NCBI RefSeq assembly: GCF_001686985.1
Contig: NZ_CP015318.1
Coordinates: forward strand, 5,454,001-5,518,000
DNA from: Mesorhizobium amorphae CCNWGS0123
GTDB taxonomy: Bacteria; Pseudomonadota; Alphaproteobacteria; Rhizobiales; Rhizobiaceae
Length of the DNA: 64,000 bases
Direction: 5' to 3'
Shown: piece after piece, positions 42,913 to 50,035 of the stretch
How the letters are laid out: every line of letters begins with the position of its first letter
How positions within the stretch are numbered: the stretch's first letter is position 1
The notes under the pieces: model-generated
What the model was told of the DNA's origin: nothing
Databases searched by the model: none
The model's input: the letters and a program-made list of their open reading frames with translations, nothing else
Program-made: the position numbers and the translations under genes

Positions 42913-44063
42913 CAGGCGACTCCCAGCACGAGTGCGGTCGCTTCGCTCATTGTCGCGCCATTGCCGGTGACCAGAGCGAGCCTAGCCTTTCCGATCTGGC
43001 GTTCGCCGGCATCGCCGCGCAGCTGGCGCACCGCCTCGACGACATGCGTCATGCCGCCGGCAAGATCTGGCTGGCCGAAGCCGAGCTGGCCGCCATGGGT
43101 GTTGAGCGGCTTGTCGCCGCGATGCGAAAGGTCGTGGTCGCGCAGCCACTCCCCGAACTGGCCGGACGCACACAGGCCGGCATCCTCGATCGTGGTGGCG
43201 ACCATGATGGTGTAGCAGTCATAGAGCGACAGAAGGTCCATATCGTTGATGCGCGTGCCGGACTGGGCGAAGGCCCGCGCTATGGCACTCTTCAGTGGGC
43301 CGGAAGTGAGGCTTGGCGCCTGGCTGACCGCACGATGCGTGACCTTCTCGCCGGCGCCGAGCAGGTGCACGTGTGGTCTGCGCAAGGAGCGCGCGTGTCC
43401 GGCCGAGGTGACTATGACCGCTTCGCCGCCGGCGACCGGCATGACGATTTCAAGAAGATGCAGGGGCGAGGCGATGATCGGCGAAGCCAGGACCGTTTCC
43501 ACATCCCCCGGCTTACCGAAGAAGATGGCATCCGGGTTCAGTTGTGCGTTGGCGCGAGCGGCTGCCGCGATCATGGCGAAATCCTTCGGAGTCGATCCAT
43601 ACTCCGCCATATGCGCCTGCATCAGCAGCGCGTAGGAGATGTTGGCGCCCGAAGCACCGAACGGCACGTCGAACTCGCGGATCGGATTGCGGTTGGGCGA
43701 GCGGGGTGCCGTCTCCTCACGATTGTTGGCGAGCACGCAAAGTACCGTCTCGCACATGCCCGCTTCGATCGCTGCCGCCGCGCGCCAGACCATGCCAGCG
43801 CCGGAGGCACCACCGAGATCGACAACATTGGCCATCGTCGGTGCCAACCCGAGATATTCGGCGATGGTTGCCGGAACGTGTTGCGGCGTTTCGCCGACCT
43901 GCGGCCCGACCAGCAGCCCGTCGATGGCTTCCGGCTCCAGTCCTGCATCGAACACGGCGAGCCGCGAGACTTCGGCAATCATTTCCAGTGTCGTCACGCC
44001 GCTGGTCAGGCGCTGTGGCTTCAACTCGCCTATGCCGACGACTGATCCCCTGGCCTGGCTCAT
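42912..44063 (-). CDS. Thiolase-like protein of the SCP-x/lipid-transfer type, catalytic Cys absent
   Basis: A 383-aa thiolase-superfamily protein. The place of the nucleophile Cys in normal thiolases reads DLGGASGAGMVWRAA, so no Cys is present. The C-terminal half has NTHGGQLGFGQ in place of the usual GHP motif. Relatives of this kind (Ltp2-like) act with DUF35 proteins as retro-aldolases rather than thiolases. The adjacent DUF35 gene supports that reading; ordinary thiolysis is unlikely. It overlaps its neighbours by 1-4 bases. Confidence 0.82.
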   Translation of the reverse strand: MSQARGSVVGIGELKPQRLTSGVTTLEMIAEVSRLAVFDAGLEPEAIDGLLVGPQVGETPQHVPATIAEYLGLAPTMANVVDLGGASGAGMVWRAAAAIEAGMCETVLCVLANNREETAPRSPNRNPIREFDVPFGASGANISYALLMQAHMAEYGSTPKDFAMIAAAARANAQLNPDAIFFGKPGDVETVLASPIIASPLHLLEIVMPVAGGEAVIVTSAGHARSLRRPHVHLLGAGEKVTHRAVSQAPSLTSGPLKSAIARAFAQSGTRINDMDLLSLYDCYTIMVATTIEDAGLCASGQFGEWLRDHDLSHRGDKPLNTHGGQLGFGQPDLAGGMTHVVEAVRQLRGDAGERQIGKARLALVTGNGATMSEATALVLGVA

Positions 44064-46006
44064 GCCGCCTTGCTCCTGTCGAGCGCACGATATTCGTCAA
44101 GACTCGCGGGATTGGCCAGAGAAGCCAGGTTCCTGACCGGCTTGCCCTCAACCGTGGTGCGCGCAGCGCCCTCCACCCGTTTGCCATTGAGGGTGTAGGG
44201 CACGGCGTGCACGACATGGATGCGATGCGGGACATGCCGCGGCGAGGCGTCCTCGCAGATCGCCTTGCGAATTCGTCCGGCAAGTTCAGGCGTCAGCGCG
44301 AAGCCGTCATTCAGTTTGACGCAGAGCACGATCTCTTCGTCGCCTTCGACCGGCGTGCCGAAGACCAGGCAATCCTCGATCTCGGCAAAGGCCTCGCAGG
44401 CGGCATAGATCTCGGCCGTGCCGATGCGCACGCCGCCGGGCTTCAGCGTCGTGTCCGATCGGCCATGGATGATCCCCGAGCCATGCGCGGTCATCTCCGC
44501 GACATCGCCATGCGTCCAGATTTCCCGGCGTGCCGCGAAATAGGTGGCGTGGTAGCGCGCATCGCCGTCTTCGCCCCAGAAGGTCAGCGGCATGGACGGG
44601 AACGGTTCGGTGCAGACCAGATCACCCTGCCGGCCGATGACCGGTGCATTGCGCTCGTCCATGACAGCCACCGCGAGGCCCAGCCCTTTGACGGTCAGCT
44701 CGCCACGGCGAACAGCATGGATCGGCGAGCCGAGCAGGAAACAGCCGATGATCTCGGTGCCGCCCGAGATCGAGGCAAAGATCATGTCCTGCTTCACATG
44801 CGCATAGACCCAGTCGAACTGGCCGGGCGAGACTGGCGCACCGGCCGAGAGCAGCGAGCGCAACGAGGACAGGTCGTGCAGACGTCCCGGCGCGTAGCCT
44901 TCGCCGGCCAGCGTAGCCAGATATTTCGGGCTGGTGCCGAAATGGGTAACGCTTGCACGCTGCGCCATTGCCCAGAGCGGACTGGGGTCGAGGCCATCAG
45001 CGGTTTTCAGGATCGGCGCGCCGTCGTAGAGCACGACAGCCGCGCCGCAGGCGAGGCCCGAGATCAGCCAATGATACATCATCCAGGCCGTGTTGGTGTA
45101 CCAGCTCACCACATCGCCGGGGCGAACGTCGCCATGCAGCAGATGTTCCTTCACATGCTGGAGCAGCACGCCGCCGGTGCGGTGGACGATCGCCTTCGGG
45201 GCACCCGTGGTGCCGGAGGTGTAGAGCACATAGGCCGGATGATCGAACGGCACACGTTCGAAGACCAATGTACCGTCGCTGCCGAAATCGTCGAAGGCGA
45301 GACAAGTCGCCGCGCAGTCCGGCTTCGCGCCCGCCTCCCCGGCCAGCACCAGCATGGTCACCGTTGGCATCGCCGCGACGATCTCGGCCAGCCGATCGGA
45401 AATGTCGTGCTCCTTGCCCGCATAGCGGTAGCGGGGTGCTGCAAACAGCGCCTTGACGCCAATCTGGCCGAGGCGGTCGACGATCGCCGCGGCGCCGAAA
45501 TCCGGCGAGCAGGACGACCAGACAGCACCGATCGAAAGCGTCGCCAGAAGCGCAATGAGACCTTCGACACGGTTGGGCAGGATGCCTCCGACGCTGTCGC
45601 CCCTCGCCACGCCGGCCGCGCGCAGGCCTTGCGCTGTCCGTGCGACACGCCGGCGCAGTTCACCAAGCGTGAACGTGCGGAAATGGCCGCCCTCGTCGGC
45701 CTCGATGACCGCGACCCGATCATCGTTGCCACGCAAAAGGTTTTCCGCGAGATTGAGCGATGCGTCCGGGAAAAACCGGCTCTGCGTCATCGGCGCCTGA
45801 TCATCGCGCAGGAAAGATCGCGCGCCGGGATCACCGATCACGCCGGCAAAGTGCCACACCGCCCGCCAGAACGCGCCGGGGTCACTGACCGACCAGCGAT
45901 GCAGCGTCTCGTAGTCGCGAGGGTCGAAGCCGTTGGCCAGACAAAAGATCGCAAGATTGGACGACCCGAACGCGGCTGGCGCCGGCGCCCAAAGCACGGA
46001 TGACAT
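44060..46006 (-). CDS. Acetoacetyl-CoA synthetase-like acyl-CoA ligase
   Basis: A 648-aa adenylate-forming ligase. The AMP-binding P-loop is YVLYTSGTTGAPKAIVH, the adenine motif is SISGGTEIIGCF, and the hinge/core A8 is HGRSDTTLKPGGVRIG. The A10 lysine is in TLNGKRVEGA. Length and the N-terminal segment (DPGAFWRAVWHF) match acetoacetyl-CoA synthetases (AacS), which form acetoacetyl-CoA from acetoacetate, ATP and CoA. A related 3-oxo or branched acid is an alternative. First gene of the leftward operon, divergent from a broken thiolase gene. Confidence 0.88.
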   Translation of the reverse strand: MSSVLWAPAPAAFGSSNLAIFCLANGFDPRDYETLHRWSVSDPGAFWRAVWHFAGVIGDPGARSFLRDDQAPMTQSRFFPDASLNLAENLLRGNDDRVAVIEADEGGHFRTFTLGELRRRVARTAQGLRAAGVARGDSVGGILPNRVEGLIALLATLSIGAVWSSCSPDFGAAAIVDRLGQIGVKALFAAPRYRYAGKEHDISDRLAEIVAAMPTVTMLVLAGEAGAKPDCAATCLAFDDFGSDGTLVFERVPFDHPAYVLYTSGTTGAPKAIVHRTGGVLLQHVKEHLLHGDVRPGDVVSWYTNTAWMMYHWLISGLACGAAVVLYDGAPILKTADGLDPSPLWAMAQRASVTHFGTSPKYLATLAGEGYAPGRLHDLSSLRSLLSAGAPVSPGQFDWVYAHVKQDMIFASISGGTEIIGCFLLGSPIHAVRRGELTVKGLGLAVAVMDERNAPVIGRQGDLVCTEPFPSMPLTFWGEDGDARYHATYFAARREIWTHGDVAEMTAHGSGIIHGRSDTTLKPGGVRIGTAEIYAACEAFAEIEDCLVFGTPVEGDEEIVLCVKLNDGFALTPELAGRIRKAICEDASPRHVPHRIHVVHAVPYTLNGKRVEGAARTTVEGKPVRNLASLANPASLDEYRALDRSKAA

Positions 46007-46071
46007 GGATTTCCTCCCACAATGCAGGCCGGCGCGAAGCCGTCATCTTGTCTGCATGTTGCTTTCAGATT

Positions 46072-46087
46072 ATTGGTTATGACCAGA
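46072..46087. promoter_or_regulatory. Second GntR-type operator, between ligase and thiolase genes
   Basis: ATTGGTTATGACCAGA differs from the perfect palindrome at 39,835 (TCTGGTTATAACCAGA) at only three positions and keeps most of its symmetry. It lies 66 bases before the ligase start and 55 bases before the thiolase start, in the divergent promoter region. The GntR protein at 39,879 is the candidate regulator. Confidence 0.62.
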
Positions 46088-46141
46088 ATGTCAAGCGGCG
46101 AGAACAGCCTTCCTGCCGCACAAATGGAGGACAGAAAATTG

Positions 46142-47316
46142 ATGGATGCGGTGTACATCGTCGCGGCCAAACGCACGCCGATCGGCAAGCTGAACGGCGC
46201 GCTCGCCAGCCTCTCAGCGGCGGAACTGGGTGGGCAGCTCATTCACGCGATGCTTGCGGAAAGCGGGCTAGCGTCTGATGCCGTCAGCGAGGTGATCATG
46301 GGCCAGGTGCTGACCGGCGGCGCCGGGCAGAACCCGGCAAGACAGACATCGGTCAGGGCAGGCCTGCCGGTCAGCGTGCCCGCCATGCGATCAACAAGGT
46401 GTGCGGCGCCGGCCAGAAATCGATCCATCTTGCCGCGCAGGCCATTCGCTGCGGCGACGCCGATTGCGTCATCGCCGGCGGACAGGACTCGATGACGTCT
46501 GCGCCGCATTTCATTGCAGGTGTTCGCGGCGGCATCCGCATGGGCGACTGGATCGCCAAGGATTCGATGATCACCGACGGGCTGTGGGACGCCTTCCATC
46601 AGGTCCATATGGGGGTCACGGTCGAGGCCCTGGCGCAGCGCTACCAGATCACGCGTGACGAGCAGGATCGTTTCGCGCTGCGCTCGCAGGAGAAAGCGGA
46701 CGCCGCCATCCGCTCCGGAAGGTTCTGCGACGAGATCGTCCCTGTCTCGACAAAGGTCAGGCAAGGCGATGTCATCGTCGGCCGTGACGAGCATCCGAAT
46801 TCCTCGACCACCCTCGAAGGACTTGGTCGGCTGAAGCCGGTCTTCGATCCGGCGGGGACTATCACGGCCGGCAATTCCTCCGGCCTCAACGATGGTGCTG
46901 CCGCCGTGCTGGTGATGTCGGAGATGCGGATGAAAGAACTCGGGCTAAGGCCCCTCGCCCGCATCGCGTCCTATGCTTCGGCTGGGGTCGAGCCGATGGA
47001 TATGGGTCTAGGCCCTATCGCGGCGTCACGCCTTGCGCTGGAGAAGGCAGGTTGGCGGCCGTCCGAACTCGACGTCATGGAGATCAACGAAGCCTTCGCT
47101 GCACAGGCCATCGCGGTCAACCGCGAGTTGGGCTGGAATGAGGAGATCATCAACATCAGCGGCGGTGCCATCGCGCTCGGCCACCCGCTGGCCGCATCCG
47201 GCTGCCGCATCGTGGTGACACTACTTCACGAGATGACGAGGCGCGAAGCCAGCAAGGGCCTGGCCTCGCTCTGCATAGGCGGTGGCCAGGGCGTGGCGAT
47301 CTGCCTGGAGCGGTGA
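46142..47316 (+). pseudogene. Acetyl-CoA acetyltransferase (thiolase) with a frameshift
   Basis: The first 82 codons are a normal thiolase start (YIVAAKRTPIGKLNGALASL). At 46,387-46,388 one base is missing: the text ATGCGATCAACAAG should read ATGACGATCAACAAG, and the frame shifts just before the active-site Cys. From 46,399 another frame continues the protein perfectly: VCGAGQKSIHLA, NEAFAAQAIA, ALGHPLAASGCR and the second Cys in SLCIGGGQGVAI. Every motif is intact apart from the lost base. It is either a young pseudogene or a sequencing error. If intact it would cleave the acetoacetyl-CoA made by the divergent ligase. Confidence 0.85.
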
Positions 47317-47671
47317 TCGGGACTCTAGTCAGTTGTTGTCTGGGGGCTTTGCACAATGGGCTTAGCCACGCCGCCTCAAGAATTTCGTCGCGGAGAATGA
47401 CAGCTTTGGATGAACAGTAGGACTTAGCTTTACGGCCGACATGAGGGCGCAAAGCTGCCGCCCTCATGCGGCTGGTGCAGGTCAACTATGGGCTAAGACG
47501 GGCATACCATACGTCCAATCCAGTGATCCGGAACGACTCAAAGATCAATTTCGCTGCAGTCGCCGAAATCGTTCTCGAACACAATCCGATTTGATTTTTA
47601 TGGGGGTTCGAGTCCATGGCGTGGGCAAAGAAAAAATAACTGTATAAAATCAAGAATTTAGATGGGTATTT
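47317..47671. other. Gene-free region beside the tRNA, possible site of a lost integrase
   Basis: No intact gene in 355 bases, though an integrase gene would be expected here if an island sits at the tRNA. It contains an inverted repeat (CATGAGGGCG at 47,440 with CGCCCTCATG at 47,459, no U-tract). At 47,602-47,615 there is an inverted copy of the tRNA T-arm sequence (GGGGGTTCGAGTCC) with no tRNA around it. The last 60 bases are AT-rich. Confidence 0.5.
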
Positions 47672-47747
47672 TGGTGGGCCCGGAGGGACTCGAACCCCCA
47701 ACCAAGCGGTTATGAGCCGCCGGCTCTAACCATTGAGCTACAGGCCC
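47672..47747 (-). tRNA. tRNA-Ile(CAU), lysidine-modified type
   Basis: Read on the minus strand, a 76-nt tRNA with encoded CCA. Acceptor stem GGGCCTG pairs with CGGGCCC (one G-U pair); D-stem GCTC/GAGC; anticodon loop CTCATAA with anticodon CAU; T-loop TTCGAGT. The body resembles E. coli ileX (GGCGGCTCATAACCGCTTGG) rather than elongator or initiator tRNA-Met, so the CAU anticodon is expected to be modified by TilS to read AUA. Its 3' end points to lower coordinates, where the candidate island lies. Confidence 0.9.
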
Positions 47748-47880
47748 CACGCGGCTGGATTAGTGTTTTTCCCCGGCCGGCACAAGGCTTTCCGGACGGG
47801 CTGGCGACGATCGCCCAAATCAGCCCATATTCGCGCCCTAGTTGCCAGATGCGACTGGATCGCAGACCGAGGAGATTTTG

Positions 47881-48606
47881 ATGACCAGACATCTTTTGCC
47901 GCTGACACTCATGCCCTTGGCGCTCGCCGCCGCGATTGCTTTTCCGGCAATGGCCGGCGCCGCCGATTCGCAGCCTGCGCCCCGCATCATCGTGTCGGGC
48001 GAAGGCCAGGCGACCGCGGCACCCGATCTGGCGCTGCTGACGCTCAGCGTCATGCGCGAGGCCAAGACGGCGCGCGCAGCGCTCGATGCCAACAACGACG
48101 CCATGGCCGCCGTGATCGCGGCGATGAAATCGGCCGGCATCAAGGATCGCGATCTGCAGACGGCAGGCATCCAGATCAACCCGCGCTACAACTACACCAA
48201 CAAGCCGGACGGCAGCCAGGAGGCCGAGCTCGTCGCCTACCAGGTGACCAACACGCTTTCGGTGCGTATCCGCGACATCGACAAGACAGGCGATATCCTC
48301 GACAAGGCGGTGTCGCTCGGCGTCAACCAGGGCGGCGGCATCGCCTTCTCCAACGAGGATCCGTCCGCCGCCGTGACCGAGGCCCGCAAGAAGGCGGTCG
48401 CCGACGCCATGGCCAAGGCCAAGACCCTGGCCGACGCCGCCGGCGTCAGCATCGGGCGGGTGCTGGAGATCACCGATCAGAACATCGCCCCGCCACCGAT
48501 GCCGATCAACGCCAAGGCCTTCGATGCCGCGGGCGCGGCGGTTCCGGTGCAGGCCGGCGAGAATTCCTACGTGGTGCAGGTCACCGTCACCTTCGAACTG
48601 AAATAG
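47881..48606 (+). CDS. SIMPL domain (DUF541) periplasmic protein
   Basis: A 241-aa secreted protein. Signal peptide 1-27 (LPLTLMPLALAAAIAFPAMA, then GAADS). The SIMPL/DUF541 domain starts with IIVSGEGQATAAPDLALLTL and contains YNYTNKPDGSQEAE and YQVTNTLSVRIRDIDKTGD; the C-terminal strand is SYVVQVTVTFELK. Family members are periplasmic or outer-membrane linked and of poorly known role. ATG 47881 has GGAG six bases upstream. A strong terminator follows. Confidence 0.9.
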   Translation: MTRHLLPLTLMPLALAAAIAFPAMAGAADSQPAPRIIVSGEGQATAAPDLALLTLSVMREAKTARAALDANNDAMAAVIAAMKSAGIKDRDLQTAGIQINPRYNYTNKPDGSQEAELVAYQVTNTLSVRIRDIDKTGDILDKAVSLGVNQGGGIAFSNEDPSAAVTEARKKAVADAMAKAKTLADAAGVSIGRVLEITDQNIAPPPMPINAKAFDAAGAAVPVQAGENSYVVQVTVTFELK

Positions 48607-48667
48607 GCGACGTCAGCCGCTATCGACGGGACGAAAGCTGATCGGTTCGGATCGGTACAAGACATGA

Positions 48668-48702
48668 AAAACCCCGGGGGACTGGTCCCCCGGGGTTTTT
48701 TG
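48668..48702 (+). terminator. Rho-independent terminator after the SIMPL gene
   Basis: AACCCCGGGGGAC pairs with GTCCCCCGGGGTT (13 bp) around a two-base gap, followed by a T-run. Tetraloop formation would open the top pair. The A-run on its left side lets it also work for leftward transcription. Confidence 0.88.
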
Positions 48703-48794
48703 AGCCACACGCTTCCGCCCTGGCGAAAGGGGCTCTGCTACTCAAGACTGATCTTCCCTAGAAGATCATGTCCAAGCTGATTGCCGGCCGGAAC

Positions 48795-49142
48795 CTAGCG
48801 ATAGATGACCGGGCAACCGCGCTCGTTGGCGAACACGACCACCACGCGGTCGCCATACTGGCGGCCCGCAACTTTCACGGTGCGTCGGCTGACGTCGACT
48901 ATGCGGGCGCGGCGCAGGCCCATGCGCTCGGCCTTGTCGAGGGCGCGGTCCGGCGAACAGCCACGGCGGCGCCAGTCGCGTTCACGGCGGTAACCATCAT
49001 CATCGCCGCTGTAGACGCCGATGCGCGGTTCATTGTTGTTGCCGAAGCCGAGATAGATGCTATCGGCGTGGGCGACCGGGATGGCGGCCAGCGTACCGAG
49101 ACCGACCAGGGCCGAAAGGGCTGCCGTCTTGATGTTGAACAT
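48795..49142 (-). CDS. Small secreted hypothetical protein
   Basis: A 115-aa protein with a clear signal peptide (MFNIKTAALSALVGLGTLAAIPVAHA). The mature part is basic: an SIYLGFGNNNEPRIGVYSGD start, a charged middle (YRRERDWRRRGCSPDRAL) and a C-terminal domain ending VVVFANERGCPVIYR. Two cysteines could form a disulfide. Such small periplasmic proteins with a GCSP...GCP pattern are frequent in Rhizobiales; function unknown. ATG 49142 has AGGAG upstream. Confidence 0.75.
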   Translation of the reverse strand: MFNIKTAALSALVGLGTLAAIPVAHADSIYLGFGNNNEPRIGVYSGDDDGYRRERDWRRRGCSPDRALDKAERMGLRRARIVDVSRRTVKVAGRQYGDRVVVVFANERGCPVIYR

Positions 49143-49361
49143 GTCTTCTCTCCTTGTTGCGGGCTCTCGCCCGTCCTCGTGAACCGATGGGGGGACAATG
49201 CGCTTGCCAGTCTGAACTCTTTGCGAACCGTCCATTCATCTTCGGTTCATGTGGCAAATCATCGGTTGGCGATCGGAACTCAAACGCCCGATCGCCTTGC
49301 CGGTTCCGGGCAAGCCCGGTCGGCGCGTGGTATTTGCTACCGATTTGCGGCGAAAATCGTG
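49143..49361. other. Intergenic region
   Basis: Promoter region of the small secreted protein and 3' end of the UPF0260 gene. I see no further gene or structured RNA. Confidence 0.5.
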
Positions 49362-49808
49362 TCAGGGCTCGTCGTCGAGCATATAGTCGAAATAATCGTC
49401 CGGCTCGGAGAGGTCCGTCTCGTTGGCCTTGACCCGGCCGCGGATCGAGATGCCGGCTTCGTGCACGGTCTCGGCACTTCCCGAAACCAGCCTGTGCCAC
49501 CAGTAAAGGTCATGCCCCTCCGCCACCAGCCGGTAGGCGCAGGTCCTGGGCAGCCATGTGATCGTGCGCACATTCTGCGGCGTCAGCCCGACACAATCGG
49601 GAACGCGCGCCAGCCGGTTGGCATAGTCGGCGCAGCGGCAGCTTTCAGAGTCGAACAGCCTGCAGCCGACGCTCGTCCAGTAGATTTCGCCGGTGTCCTC
49701 GTCCTCGAGCTTCGACAGGCAGCATTTGCCGCAGCCATCGCAGAGCGATTCCCACTCGGCCGGCGTCATCGCCTCGAGCGTTTTGGTTTTCCAGAATGGC
49801 GCGTCCAT
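49362..49808 (-). CDS. UPF0260 (YcgN-like) cysteine-cluster protein
   Basis: A 148-aa cytoplasmic protein. The conserved start FWKTKTLEAMTPAEWESLCD leads to the cysteine cluster LCDGCGKCCL and a second group SVGCRLFDSESCRCADY, the layout of the YkgJ/UPF0260 metal-chelating families. WLPRTCAYR and WWHRLVSG are further family blocks. The role is unknown; a bound Zn or Fe-S centre is likely. ATG 49808 gives the standard family N-terminus. Divergent from the OmpA gene. Confidence 0.9.
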   Translation of the reverse strand: MDAPFWKTKTLEAMTPAEWESLCDGCGKCCLSKLEDEDTGEIYWTSVGCRLFDSESCRCADYANRLARVPDCVGLTPQNVRTITWLPRTCAYRLVAEGHDLYWWHRLVSGSAETVHEAGISIRGRVKANETDLSEPDDYFDYMLDDEP

Positions 49809-50035
49809 TGTGGCGATGTGGCCCTCACCGACGCCAAGGTCAAGCGCCGTCATCGCCGCAAATGCGGCATGTGCCATCCGATCGCCGCAAATGCGGCCGG
49901 AACCATACGAAAAACACGAAGTTGCCTTCAAAAGGCCGGTCAATCGTCCTTCGTTGCCAGTAATGCCCGCTAGCCGGAACCAATCCGGATGATGAAAGTT
50001 TGGGCAGGGATGGGACCCCAAAAGGAGAATTTGAG

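Noticed and set aside
43544..46003. Open frame of 819 codons on the + strand opposite the ligase and thiolase-like genes
   Set aside because: It is antisense to two well-supported genes, has no family motifs, and long antisense frames are common in GC-rich codon-biased DNA.
47602..47615. Second tRNA suggested by the T-arm-like sequence GGGGGTTCGAGTCC
   Set aside because: No acceptor, D-arm or anticodon arm surrounds it; it is at most a relic linked to the adjacent tRNA-Ile.
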